Positions 20,280 through 34,150 are shown, numbered from the stretch's first letter. The stretch: DNA of 64,000 bases from Eretmocerus hayati (GCA_029851415.1 CM056742.1:77738748-77802747); one strand, 5' to 3'. Numbers and translations are program-made. The notes: a model not told the origin generated them from the letters alone.

Positions 20280-20873
20280 GTTGCAATAAAATTTCCATCA
20301 TGAAATTTTGGGAATTTATTTAGTTCCCCACCGTCCTTCAAGATCGACGAGACCAAATGTTCAACTTGTATATTAACCATCAAGGACGAAAAAATCTACC
20401 AAAATCACTTACGACTTCTACAGGAGGTCAAATTGTAGATTTTACAAGACCTTCAAAATGACCACCTGCAGAAGTCGATTATCACATGTCTAGTAGGAGT
20501 TGGATCGCTTTGAAACAGGCCCAAAAATCGCTAAAATCTGCTCTCAGCAAATAGCTCCTAGAAGTTACTAGGCTGCATGATTGATTCCGGACAATTTTTC
20601 CTTTCAGAACTGCTAGTCTTAACAAAGAAAATGCGACCAAGCAAGTGGAAAAAGATACAGTCTAGTCGGAGCTATGATTACCCAGAAATAGGCGTAGAAG
20701 GGGCCTAAAATAGACCTTCTATGGGCCATACGGCCCGTGGAGGGCTTCGGAAAAACCCCAAAAAATTTTTTTGTACTTTTCAAACATAGTATTGATGGAA
20801 GAAAATTTTATGGGATTTTCCCCAGACCTCCCTGGTGACGCCTCTGGCCGAAATGCTCCGAAATGACTCATAT

Positions 20874-22781
20874 GTATAGATTGAGATCGAAAAAATGAAT
20901 TAGACTCAAACTCAATATTTGATTGTAAACTTTAAGAGTTTATCATTACAGAATAATCTATGTATATCCAGGTACATGGAATATACAATATCGCGCAATT
21001 AACTACGCGATAATAAAATCTACCTTCAAAACGTAAGAGAGGGATCGCACGGGAAAGAGACTCACCGTTCGGCATACACTCTACATTCCACGTGGGCCGG
21101 AACCTCGACACCGGGCCGACATATCCCGAAGATGAGCAACTCGCATATCCGCTTCCTGGGCTCGGCCCGGGCGGTTTCTCGGTGACGATCTCGAGGTTAA
21201 CGCACAATGCTGCACACACGCGTTGGTCCATTGACCGCGGACGGGATCGGGTCATCCATATCTGCACACTACGCGCGTGTCGAAGCCGGTCCTCAATCCG
21301 TCAGCGCATCCATCATCGATGACGACGACGACAGCTATCCCTTTTTTCTCCTCCTTCTCTTTCCCTACTCTCTCGCTACTAATCACCTGTTCTAATATTT
21401 GACTATTGTACTCCGACTTGCATGTGGCGATCTACCTCGTCACATATTTATGGAAAATCTCACAACTACACCACACTTTTCACATCTCTGTGAGCAACAA
21501 AATTTACGAGCTGCAACAATACCGTATAATGTCATGGCTCGTATAGAGATTGAAACTTCCATCTCTGAGATTGACCAAGTGCGAGTTATTGCTGCCGAGC
21601 TACTGTAAAAATAAGGTGACAGACACATTGGAGACGTTGAAGAAATAACAAACCTACTAACGCCGCTCTTCGAAATGGAGTTGTTGGATTTCCTCTGTTC
21701 TGAACATCGATTTCTCGGCCCGATATCGGAAAACCAAATAGCGTGTCAGTTTCATCTGAACGTGGCTCCTCCAATTCTTGTGATGGAAAGTCACAGTTCC
21801 ACTCAAAACAAATATACTCCAAATTCAGATGTCGATATCACTCAAATCTATCTTCATATATCGATTCAAATCCATACTTGAAACTAAAATGATGATTCTC
21901 GATCTGTTGAGTCTTGATCTGCTACTGCTCATCACTTTCCATCTCGTTCACGAAGCAATCATTATCCTCCTGCCCATGCCTACATGTCTATCGAATATGT
22001 TTCCTCTTTTGCCCTGCAAAAATTCATTCAGCTCTTGTGCCTGCCGTGTACTTTGTGCTTATGTCGCATATCCACATGCTGGTTCTTACAGTACTGTCCG
22101 ATATCTCTTTGATTCTTCACGCGTTTCCCTTATTTTGCTGTGACGGCTTATTAGCTGATTATTGTCTGTATTGTTCTTGTTATTGAATTTCCCGGCTGTG
22201 GTTATACATTTACTCTGCTCGCTGCTTCCTACTCTCGGATGTTTGTCTGCTAAACAGGCTTGATTCATGCGCGTAGAATTGATTCCGATGTTCACTCATT
22301 CGCTGTGTCCACCTATATTTAGCGGGCAAAATTCTGACTGGAGTGCTCGCGGTGGCCAAATACGACACGAAAAGACGGGGGCCAGCGAGGGGCGGGAGGG
22401 ATCGCGCGGGATCGCGAGCCGCTGAGCCGCGACAACTGACAACAGCCGATGTGTTCTTGCCTGTCGATGGCTGTTCGTTTGAATCCATGTATTCCACGCC
22501 GCTTTTCATCCAGTCACATGAGCAACTTGTGTTTTGAAACAACGTGGACGTAGTTTTTTTAGTTAGATTGAACTACTGCTTGAGGAGCAGAGATTCATAA
22601 CCTATGGCCATTCAATGATACTGACGACTTCTGTTATATGTGAGCTTGACCAGGAGCTTTCGAACTTATTGCAGAGTCTTCAACGGGTTCACATCACTTC
22701 AATTTTGCGCAAATTGAGGGCTGCAGAAAAGAAGAGCCTGTTGACCATCGGTCGACAGGGTGACGTGACACTTGCGTGTAA

Positions 22782-22813
<32 letters not shown>

Positions 22814-23038
22814 GATCTCTCGGTCGTCTTCTTGTGCCCCCGTTTTCTAATGCGTGGCAGAGCCACTAGACGGCACTCGAAAGCAACTTGGACACAGCGA
22901 ATAGGATAAAGTCTTTGACTGTTCGGCACTGGAGGAGATGCTACACGCCCCTCTCGCAGCCGTTGTCTTGAGGCATAGCATTCCGCTATCTACTGATTAG
23001 CTGATATCTGTAGCTGTCCCTCTCGTATGCTGACTACC
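20874..23038. other. Mostly unique DNA; possible minus-strand exon near 21066-21270
   Basis: No complete gene is recognised. On the minus strand a GC-rich segment ending at 21066 is followed by a perfect donor (G|GTGAGT, 21060-21065). Two minus-strand frames are open across it, one encoding a Cys-bearing stretch, so a coding or noncoding exon is possible. A (GT)n run lies at 22786-22812, and a GC-rich island at about 22370-22440. Confidence 0.35.
22786..22812. repeat. (GT)n microsatellite
   Basis: Alternating GT, seen directly. Confidence 0.9.
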
Positions 23039-26000
23039 AGGGGTGTCAAGCGTAGTATAGTCCCTCTCCTCAAACCCCTGCAGACATGCGCGGTGGGGGC
23101 CGCGGCGACGGAGAAGTTTCTCCAACGATCTTCTGCTGGTCGGTGTACGAGCAGCATTAATATAAGTTGAGTTGAGATGAAGTTGAGAAGCACGGAGAGT
23201 TTATACTTTCTGCTGCGATACTCTTGTAAATAATATCAATGCTGCAGATGGTTTTTGTGCGATGATTTATGCATTCATGCATTTGGGAATCTCCAAAATG
23301 CATTTCAAATCTCGCAAAAATTTATCACATTTGAAATCTCTATCAAGATTCAAGAATCTGGTTCTGCAAGATTCATGATTCAGAATTGTGATCTCTGTGT
23401 TTGATGATTATAGGATCCAAGAATAATAATTGAACCGGACTCTGTGACATTTTCACCGTGTGACTTGGATTTGTTGTACCAATTCTTCTGAACTTGACAT
23501 CCAATCCAAAAGTATCAAGCTTACTATAATTTTGACAAATTTGCAAGGGTAGATTCTCTGTGGTTGCATAAAAGTTTGGATTGAATAGTCAAATTGAGAA
23601 TAATCGTGGCCACATGTCCAAGTTAGCTAGTGAAGAGTTGAATTGAGCCTTATCCAAGAACCGTGTCTTGTGAATGACCAGCTGTGATGCGTTTACTGAT
23701 ATCTATGATAGAGATTAATCTTCATCTCTAGACACTTTGTGGATGGAATATATTCCAGGTTATATGGTAAGGCTAACATTAAGAGAACTTGCTCCAGCAT
23801 CTCATTTGACTTGAGTGATGCTGAACGGATCCCACCAGAAATTTTGGAACAATGTCACGGTAGGATAGGTCATAACAGTGGTCTTTAAAGGATTTGAGAA
23901 GGATGTAGAGAGTAGCTTAGAGCTTAGAGAATACACACATTGATTTATTGCTAGCAATGGAAAGCTTAATTTTTTCTACATATCATCATCACAATTTACG
24001 TACAAATATTCATACAAGGTTTGATTGACAGTGTAATTCATACGGCAAGATGATTCTACATCATATCAGCAATTCCTAGAGAAGTATTACAATGAATACC
24101 CTGAACACATAGTCCTTAGAATGAAGTACAATCCATTGAGCAGGTCTTAGAGAAAGTTGATGATCCATCCAAGACCTGTAATTGACTTGATCAATATTGA
24201 TTGATTGTTTTCCATTTGTGCATTGAAAAGATGGAAATTTTTCTCTTGCTGCATGACTTGTATGATGCCTGGCATCAACTTGCCCACTGCTGACTGAATG
24301 AGTGCCAAGTAAATACAACTGGCCTCAGTACGGATGATTACTGACCACAAACACTGAAAAGGATAAAGCAAAGTGGAAAGAGTTTCACTCATCAAGATGA
24401 GGCATATTTTCCATGCCCAGAATCTCAAGGCAGCGAGCTTCTACGGTGGAAATTTTTTAACGAAACTAAGTTTTCATTTTGAGAATGGAAATCTTTGAAA
24501 ATTTCTAAAAAAATTCTTCATAACCAAGAAAATGGAAATTTCCAAAGGAGAGTGAGTAAGCTATCAAACTATGAGATGAGATACCTCATCTCAAGAAACC
24601 TCAAGAATATCCAATGGTTCCTGAAGAGACCTAGGTTACCAACTCACCTAATCGCTGGAACAAAACCAAAACTTTTGCTGTTGAGAGACTGATACAGTTT
24701 CCTTGAGGATGGCAAGACTTTTCTAGACCTTTGATGCATGACTGATGTGATGACTGACATCAACTTATTCACTGCTTACTGGATGAGTACCTATTATATA
24801 CAATTTGAGTCGATCCACATGTTTACGAAAACCAAACACTGAAAAGGGAAAAGCGAAGTAGAATCAGTTTCACCGATCAAGATGGGGCATATTCTTCAGG
24901 CTCAGAATATGAAAAAAGCAAGCTTTTACATTGGAAAATCATCAAAAAAATGCAGTTTCCATTTTGAGAAATGAAAATCTTGAAAATCTCTCAAACAATT
25001 TTTGTTAACCATAACAATGGGAATTTCTGAGAGCAAGTTCATAAGTCATGAAAACATGACATGGAATACCTCATTTGAGAAAACATGAAGAGAACTTGAT
25101 GGTTGCAGGGGAGACCTAGGTTACCGACTCACCTATTTGTTAGCACTAGAACTCTCACTGCTGAAAGACTGACAGTTATTTCTTGGAAATGGCAAGGATT
25201 TTCTTGACCTTTGCTGCATGACGGATATGATGACTGACATCAACTTACTCACTGCTGACTGGATGAGAACCAAATATCTGTAGTTTTAGTCGATCCGGAT
25301 GCTGTCTGAAACCGAACACTGGAAAGGAAAATGCAAAGGGAAATGAGTATTACTCTCAAAGATGAGGGGTTTTTTTCAGGTCCAGAACATGAAAACAGCA
25401 AGCATTTACAGTGGAAACTTCTGCAAGAAATGCAGTTTTCATTTTAAGAAATTCAAATTTTGAAATTTTTTGGAACATCACTTTCAATACCAAAAAAAGC
25501 ATTTCTAGAGGAAAGTGAGTCAGTTATCAAACCATGAGATGGGATCCCTCATCTCAAGGAACCGCAAAAATGTACAATGGTCCCAGGAGAGAACTAGGTT
25601 ACCAACTCACCTAATCGCTGGAACGAAACCAAAACTTTCGCTGGTGAAAGGCTGAACCAGTTCCCCTGAAGAAGTAAAGACTCTTCTGGATCTTTGATGC
25701 ATGACTGATGTGATGACTGACATCAACTTATTCACTGCTTACTGGATGAGTACCTATTATATACAATTTGAGTCGATCCACATGTTTACGAAAACCAAAC
25801 ACTGAAAAGGGAAAAGCGAAGTAGAATCAGTTTCACCGATCAAGATGGGGCATATTCTTCAGGCTCAGAATATGAAAAAAGCAAGCTTTTACATTGGAAA
25901 ATCATCAAAAAAATGCAGTTTCCATTTTGAGAAATGAAAATCTTGAAAATCTCTCAAACAATTTTTGTTAACCATAACAATGGGAATTTCTGAGAGCAAG

Positions 26001-29000
26001 TTCATAAGTCATGAAAACATGACATGGAATACCTCATTTGAGAAAACATGAAGAGAACTTGATGGTTGCAGGGGAGACCTAGGTTACCGACTCACCTATT
26101 TGTTAGCACTAGAACTCTCACTGCTGAAAGACTGACAGTTATTTCTTGGAAATGGCAAGGATTTTCTTGACCTTTGCTGCATGACGGATATGATGACTGA
26201 CATCAACTTACTTACTGCTGACTGGATGAGAACCAAATATCTGTAGTTTTAGTCGATCCGGATGCTGTCTGAAACCGAACACTGGAAAGGAAAATGCAAA
26301 GGGAAATGAGTATTGCTCTCAAAGATGAGGGGTTTTTTTCAGGTCCAGAACATGAAAACAGCAAGCATTTACAGTGGAAACTTCTGCAAGAAATGCAGTT
26401 TTCATTTTAAGAAATTCAAATTTTGAAATTTTTTGGAACATCTCTTTCAATACCAAAAAAAGCATTTCTAGAGGAAAGTGAGTCAGTTATCAAACCATGA
26501 GATGGGATCCCTCATCTCAAGGAACCTTAAAAATGTACAATGGTCCCAGGAGAGAACTAGGTTACCAACTCACCTAATCGCTGGAACGAAACCAAAACTT
26601 TCGCTGGTGAAAGGCTGAACCAGTTCCCCTGAAGAAGTAAAGACTCTTCTGGATCTTTGATGCATGACTGATGTGATGACTGACATCAACTTATTTACTG
26701 CTTACTGGATGTGTACCTATTATATACAGTTTGAGTCGATCCACATGTTTACGAAAACCAAACACTGAAAAGGAAACAGCAAAGTAGAATGAGTTTCACC
26801 GATCAAGATGGGGCACATATTTTAGGCTCAGAATATGAAATCAGAAAGCTTTCGCATTGGAAAATCATCAAAAAAATGCAGTTTCCATTTTGAGAAATGA
26901 AAATCTTGAAAATCTCTCGAACAATTTTTGTTAACCATAACAATGGGAATTTCTGAAAGCAAGTTCATAAGTCATGAAAGCATGACATGGAATACCTCAT
27001 TTGAGAAAACATGAAGAGAACTTGATGGTTGCAGGGGAGACCTAGGTTACCGACTCACCTATTTGTTAGCACTAGAACTCTCACTGCTGAAAGACTGACA
27101 GTTATTTCTTGGAAATGGCAAGGATTTTCTTGACCTTTGCTGCATGACGGATATGATGACTGACATCAACTTACTCACTGCTGACTGGATGAGAACCAAA
27201 TATCTGTAGTTTTAGTCGATCCGGATGCTGTCTGAAACCAAACACTGGAAAGGAAAATGCAAAGGGAAATGAGTATTACTCTCAAAGATGAGGGGTTTTT
27301 TTCAGGTCCAGAACATGAAAACAGCAAGCATTCACAGTGGAAACTTCTGCAAGAAATGCAGTTTTCATTTTAAGAAATTCAAATTTTGAAATTTTTTGGA
27401 ACATCTCTTTCAATACCAAAAAAAGCATTTCTAGAGGAAAGGGAGTCAGTTATCAAACCATGAGATGGGATCCCTCATCTCAAGGAACCTCAAAAATGTA
27501 CAATGGTCCCAGGAGAGAACTAGGTTACCAACTCACCTAATCGCTGGAACGAAACCAAAACTTTCGCTGGTGAAAGGCTGAACCAGTTCCCCTGAAGAAG
27601 TGAAGACTCTTCTGGATCTTTGATGCATGACTGATGTGATGACTGACATCAACTTATTTACTGCTTACTGGATGTGTACCTATTATATACAATTTGAGTC
27701 GATCCACATGTTTACGAAAACCAAACACTGAAAAGGAAACAGCAAAGTAGAATGAGTTTCACCGATCAAGATGGGGCACATATTTTAGGCTCAGAATATG
27801 AAAGCAGGAAGCTTTCACATTGGAAAATCATCAAAAAAATGCAGTTTCCATTTTGAGAAATGAAAATCTTGAAAATCTCTCGAACAATTTTTGTTAACCA
27901 TAACAATGGGAATTTCTGAAAGCAAGTTCATAAGTCATGAAAGCATGACATGGAATACCTCATTTGAGAAAACATGAAGAGAATTTGATGGTTGCAGGGG
28001 AGACCTAGGTTACGGACTCACCTATTCGTTAGCACTAGAACTCTCACTGCTGAAAGACTGACAGTTATTTCTTGGAAATGGCAAGGATTTTCTTGACCTT
28101 TGCTGCATGACGGATATGATGACTGACATCAACTTACTTACTGCTGACTGGATGAGAACCAAATATCTGTAGTTTTAGTCGATCCGGATGCTGTCTGAAA
28201 CCAAACACTGGAAAGGAAAATGCAAAGGGAAATGAGTATTACTCTCAAAGATGAGGGGTTTTTTTCAGGTCCAGAACATGAAAACAGCAAGCATTTACAG
28301 TGGAAAGTTCTGCAAGAAATGCAGTTTTCATTTTAAGAAATTCAAATTTTGAAATTTTTTGGAACATCTCTTTCAATACCAAAAAAAGCATTTCTAGAGG
28401 AAAGTGAGTCAGTTATCAAACCATGAGATGGGATCCCTCATCTCAAGGAACCTCAAAAATGTACAATGGTCCCAGGAGAGAACTAGGTTACCAACTCACC
28501 TAATCGCTGGAACGAAACCAAAACTTTCGCTGGTGAAAGGCTGAACCAGTTCCCCTGAAGAAGTAAAGACTCTTCTGGATCTTTGATGCATGACTGATGT
28601 GATGACTGACATCAACTTATTTACTGCTTACTGGATGTGTACCTATTATATACAATTTGAGTCGATCCACATGTTTACGAAAACCAAACACTGAAAAGGA
28701 AACAGCAAAGTAGAATGAGTTTCACCGATCAAGATGGGGCACATATTTTAGGCTCAGAATATGAAATCAGGAAGCTTTCACATTGGAAAATCATCAAAAA
28801 AATGCAGTTTCCATTTTGAGAAATGAAAATCTTGAAAATCTCTCGAACAATTTTTGTTAACCATAACAATGGGAATTTCTGAAAGCAAGTTCATAAGTCA
28901 TGAAAGCATGACATGGAATACCTCATTTGAGAAAACATGAAGAGAACTTGATGGTTGCAGGGGAGACCTAGGTTACGGACTCACCTATTCGTTAGCACTA

Positions 29001-32000
29001 GAACTCTCACTGCTGAAAGACTGACAGTTATTTCTTGGAAATGGCAAGGATTTTCTTGACCTTTGCTGCATGACGGATATGATGACTGACATCAACTTAC
29101 TTACTGCTGACTGGATGAGAACCAAATATCTGTAGTTTTAGTCGATCCGGATGCTGTCTGAAACCAATTACTGAAAAGGAAAATGCAAAGGGAAATGAGT
29201 ATTACTCTCAAAGATGAGGGGTTTTTTTCAGGTCCAGAACATGAAAACAGCAAGCATTTACAGTGGAAACTTCTGCAAGAAATGCAGTTTTCATTTTAAG
29301 AAATTCAAATTTTGAAATTTTTTGGAACATCTCTTTCAATACCAAAAAAAGCATTTCTAGAGGAAAGTGAGTCAGTTATCAAACCATGAGATGAGATCCC
29401 TCATCTCAAGGAACCTCAAAAATGTACAATGGTCCCAGGAGAGAACTAGGTTACCATCTCACCTAATCGCTGGAACGAAACCAAAACTTTCGCTGGTGAA
29501 AGGCTGAACCAGTTCCCCTGAAGAAGGAAAGACTCTTCTGGATCTTTGATGCATGACTGATGTGATGACTGACATCAACTTATTTACTGCTTACTGGATG
29601 TGTACCTATTATATACAGTTTGAGTCGATCCACATGTTTACGAAAACCAAACACTGAAAAGGAAACAGCAAAGTAGAATGAGTTTCACCGATCAAGATGG
29701 GGCACATATTTTAGGCTCAGAATATGAAATCAGAAAGCTTTCGCATTGGAAAATCATCAAAAAAATGCAGTTTCCATTTTGAGAAATGAAAATCTTGAAA
29801 ATCTCTCGAACAATTTTTGTTAACCATAACAATGGGAATTTCTGAAAGCAAGTTCATAAGTCATGAAAGCATGACATGGAATACCTCATTTGAGAAAACA
29901 TGAAGAGAACTTGATGGTTGCAGGGGAGACCTAGGTTACCGACTCACCTATTTGTTAGCACTAGAACTCTCACTGCTGAAAGACTGACAGTTATTTCTTG
30001 GAAATGGCAAGGATTTTCTTGACCTTTGCTGCATGACGGATATGATGACTGACATCAACTTACTTACTGCTGACTGGATGAGAACCAAATATCTGTAGTT
30101 TTAGTCGATCCGGATGCTGTCTGAAACCAATTACTGAAAAGGAAAATGCAAAGGGAAATGAGTATTACTCTCAAAGATGAGGGGTTTTTTTCAGGTCCAG
30201 AACATGAAAACAGCAAGCATTTACAGTGGAAACTTCTGCAAGAAATGCAGTTTTCATTTTAAGAAATTCAAATTTTGAAATTTTTTGGAACATCTCTTTC
30301 AATACCAAAAAAAGCATTTCTAGAGGAAAGTGAGTCAGTTATCAAACCATGAGATGAGATCCCTCATCTCAAGGAACCTCAAAAATGTACAATGGTCCCA
30401 GGAGAGAACTAGGTTACCATCTCACCTAATCGCTGGAACGAAACCAAAACTTTCGCTGGTGAAAGGCTGAACCAGTTCCCCTGAAGAAGGAAAGACTCTT
30501 CTGGATCTTTGATGCATGACTGATGTGATGACTGACATCAACTTATTTACTGCTTACTGGATGTGTACCTATTATATACAATTTGAGTCGATCCACATGT
30601 TTACGAAAACCAAACACTGAAAAGGAAACAGCAAAGTAGAATGAGTTTCACCGATCAAGATGGGGCACATATTTTAGGCTCAGAATATGAAACCAGAAAG
30701 CTTTTACATTGGAAAATCATCAAAAAAATGCAGTTTCCATTTTGAGAAATGAAAATCTTGAAAATCTCTCAATTAATTTTCGTTAACCATAACAATGGGA
30801 ATTTCTGAAAGCAAGTTCATAAGTCATGAAAGCATGACATGGAATACCTCATTTGAGAAAACATGAAGAGAACTTGATGGTTGCAGGGGAGACCTAGGTT
30901 ACCGACTCACCTATTTGTTAGCACTAGAACTCTCACTGCTGAAAGACTGACAGTTATTTCTTGGAAATGGCAAGAGTTTTCTTGACCTTTGCTGCATGAC
31001 GGATATGATGACTGACATCAACTTACTTACTGCTGACTGGATGAGAACCAAATATCTGTAGTTTTAGTCGATCCGGATGCTGTCTGAAACCAAACACTGG
31101 AAAGGAAAATGCAAAGGGAAATGAGTATTACTCTCAAAGATGAGGGGTTTTTTTCAGGTCCAGAACATGAAAACAGCGAGCATTTACAGTGGAAACTTCT
31201 GCAAGAAATGCAGTTTTCATTTTAAGAAATTCCAATTTTGAAATTTTTTGGAACATCTCTTTCAATACCAAAAAAAGCATTTCTAGAGGAAAGTGAGTCA
31301 GTTATCAAACCATGAGATGGGATCCCTCATCTCAAGGAACCTCAAAAATGTACAATGGTCCCAGGAGAGAACTAGGTTACCAACTCACCTAATCGCTGGA
31401 ACGAAACCAAAACTTTTGCTGTTGAGAGACTGATACAGTTTTCTTGAGGATGGCAAGACTTTTCTGGACCTTTGCTGCATGAATAATGTCATGCCTGGCA
31501 TAGTGTTGCTCACTCCTGACTGGTTGAGTGAGAAATACCTGCAATTTGGGTCGATCCAGATGTTGACGAGAACCAAACACTGAAAAGGAAAAAGCAAAGT
31601 AAAATAAGTTCCACCGATCACGATGGGGCATATTTTTCAGGCCCAGAACATGAAAACTGAAAGCTTTTACATTGGAAAATCATCAAAAAAAAGCAGTTTC
31701 CATTTTGAGAAATGAAAATCTTGAAAATCTTTGAAACATTTTTTCTTCACCATGATAATGGTAAGTTCTGAAAGCAAGTTCATAAGTCATGAAACCATGA
31801 CATGGAAAAACTCATCTGAAAAAACATGAAGAAAACTTGATGGTTGCAGAGGAGACCTTGCTTACCGACTCACCCATTTGTTAGGACTGAAACTTTCACT
31901 GCTGAAAGACTGACAAGATTTCTTGTTGAGGTCAATACTCTTTCGGTACTTTGCTAGTTTGCTGAGTGACTGGTGAGATGCCTGGCATCAACTTGCTCAC

Positions 32001-32385
32001 TGCTGGCTGAATGAGTGACCAATATCAATAATTTGACTCGTTCCACATGTTGACTCAATACAGACACTGAAGAAGAGAAAACAAAGTTAAATGAGTTTTA
32101 GTCAGCAAGATGAGGCATATTTTGTAGGCACAGAATCTGAAGCTTGCAAACTTTTACAGTTTGATGTTTTGAAAAAAGCTCAGTTCTCAGTTCAGAAAAT
32201 GAAAATCTTGAAAACCTTGGGAAAACTTACTCAATACCGTGAGAATGGAAATTACTTTAGGTAAGTGAATGAGTTATCAAACTATGAGATGAAAAAGTTC
32301 AACTCATGAAGCAAGAAGAATATCCAGATATCTCAGAAGAGAACTAGGTCAATCACGACAACTCACCTCATCGCTGTAACAAAAT
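23039..32385 (+). repeat. Left arm of the outer giant inverted duplication
   Basis: The outer 1.4 kb (23039 to about 24450) matches the reverse complement of about 57000-57688 almost base for base. The exception is an extra 720 bases here (about 23617-24336), which the right arm lacks. Inward of this both arms consist of the 481-bp satellite. The arms start at CAGGGGTGTCAAGCG and end near the last satellite monomer. Confidence 0.85.
24437..32385 (+). repeat. Satellite array with 963-bp higher-order (dimer) unit, left array
   Basis: The landmark CTGGATG[A/T]GTACC recurs at 24779, 25742, 26705, 27668, 28631, 29594 and 30557, exactly 963 bases apart. Each unit is a dimer of two diverged half-units of about 481 bases: one with CACCTAATCGCTGGAACG, the other with CACCTATT.GTTAGCACT. 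Central units differ from each other by only scattered substitutions. The outermost monomers (before about 24700 and after about 31470) are diverged. Read on the minus strand, each half-unit has an acceptor-like pyrimidine tract ending CCTTTTCAG and a donor-like AG|GTGAGT. No coding frame is kept. Confidence 0.9.
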
Positions 32386-33854
32386 TATTCATGCTGAAGA
32401 GATCGGTGATGATGCGTTTGTGCACGTTCACACTCTGTTGAATCACTTGTAGCTTACTCGCGTCAAAGTCCAGACCCACAAAATAGCTTCCTTTCCAAAT
32501 TATAAAAGATTTGAGCACTCCGTACTGCCACTATACTGCAGCCATGACAACAGCAACCATATAGTTCAGCCGGCGCAACTCGGCCAACTGATTCGTGCTC
32601 GGGCAGCAGCACATCAGAACACCTATCCTCCGTTATATGTATATTTCTGGTATATGTTGCATCCCATCTATCATGCATCGATGCGATTGATGCAAGTCTT
32701 GTCAATCGAATATGATGACATTGCAAATGAGTTGAGATAGAGCAGAAAAGCAGGAAATATTGCAAGGGGCGCGATATTTTTCATGTTTTAGGACACGGAT
32801 TGCAGTTTTTCCTGTAATATATCCCGGCGAGCGAGAATTTTTCCGGGCCCATCAATCAACCCCTCGATCAACCCTGATCACTTTCCGACATTTATTTGTT
32901 GTCGTGGTCGCGAGTTCATGTATACGGAGTATTATTAAAGCAAATTAGTTCATAGTAAGAGCCAACGATAACGACTCTGAGCATCTTTATCGCAATATAC
33001 GTGATCGCGGAGGACAACGCAGGCCATTGCAAGATTCAATGTCGTAAAATTTTTTGGAACTGGCGGCGTTTCTATTATGGATCCTCGCCTTTCGACCTCA
33101 GGTCGAAACAAAAGAAGCACGTTATCGACACCTCTCGGCCATTGCACTCCGAGAGTCTCCGAGAGTGCAGCCGAATTTTCACCTCTAGCAGGTCAGATTG
33201 ACGTAGAAACCCAGTGCAATAATTGCAATAATTATTAGTGTTGCAGTGATTAATTGTGACTCTTAATAGATTTATTACCAGCATAGTCGAGGAGAGCCTT
33301 GTGAAACAGGTGAGTGGTGCTTTTATCTATTTATTGTAGTCGAATACGCCTGTGTAGTCATTCAACCCTCGTACACATCATTGCCTTGTCATGATGGACC
33401 ATGCCCTCGTTTTGTTATTATTTTTCATCCCAACGTCAGCTCCATCCCTATCGTCCGCAAACGAGATGATTTCGGTAAGCTTTTCTGTCAGAAATATCCT
33501 CAATCGTGCTTATATTCGTATGCCTATACGTGTGCCTCATATCTCAATTTTCTCGAGCCGCGAGATATTAATACGTTCTCGTGGACATTGTGAATATTGT
33601 TTGTATTTTTGAACAAGTGAAATGAATATGCTGATTTGGACCCAAAGAATCACCAATCAAAGATCACCACGGTCGTCATTCTTCATATCCTATTTCCAAA
33701 TTTCAAAAGATGTCTCGTGAGCCACCGATTGGCAACGATAATGGCGATATAATTTTGGGTTGGGTGCCGTGAATTAATATAAACTTATTGAGCCTTCTTG
33801 TAAGAGAACTTGATGCTTTATTTTGAGCGTTCGATTACGAAGTATCACGACAAT
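32386..33854. other. Unique-looking spacer
   Basis: No gene supported. There is a consensus donor-like CAG|GTGAGT at 33310, preceded by noncoding-looking sequence, so a noncoding exon is conceivable but unsupported. Confidence 0.4.
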
Positions 33855-34150
33855 GGTAGTCGATTCAATTACTCCCGAGAAGACGCACCTGAGAGAAAGT
33901 GGCTAAACTCGGTATAAACAGGACGATTTTGGGCTCGAACGATAGGTGGCACATTTAATTATCGAAATTAACAAAAATTATTATTTGAGTATTGGGGTGT
34001 GGAAGAAATAAACAATAAAAACATACATTTTTTCACGTCATTTTCGGTTTCTCTCTCTTAAATCGGAATTTATCAATTTTTTGGGAAAGCTTGTGGAGAG
34101 ATAATTTGAGGATTTTTACAAGATCTACAAATACATAAATTAGCTAAAAT

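Larger units (their letters stand above)
19917..20411. mobile_element. Penelope-like hairpin insertion with 13-bp target duplication
   Basis: 19917-20371 is an almost perfect palindrome centred on 20144. Each arm is about 227 bases, with a one-base loop and roughly two mismatches. A tail of about 40 bases follows. The 13-mer CGACTTCTACAGG flanks the whole insert (19904-19916 and 20412-20424), and removing the insert restores colinearity with the other arm of the host R1 element. A duplication of this length fits target-primed retrotransposition. The arm contains a CTGATGA...GAAAC core and a GAAACGTTGCAATAAA-type string that I associate with Penelope-like elements. No ORF is present. Confidence 0.75.
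18186..20873. mobile_element. R1 foldback element, complete, with about 1.1-kb inverted arms
   Basis: The left arm (18186 to about 19265) is repeated in reverse complement at about 19375-20873, with a loop of roughly 110 bases. Termini read ATGAGTCATTT..., with TCACCAGGGGGGTCTGG just inside the left end. The same 96-codon open frame appears in both arms (18766-19056 plus, 19575-19865 minus), as expected from mirror symmetry. It has no recognised domain, so I do not call it a gene. The right arm is interrupted by the hairpin insertion at 19917-20411. The superfamily is unknown. Confidence 0.8.

Noticed and set aside
24437..32385. CRISPR-like regular repeats
   Set aside because: Repeats are about 481/963 bp with no unique spacers, in a eukaryotic genome; this is satellite DNA.
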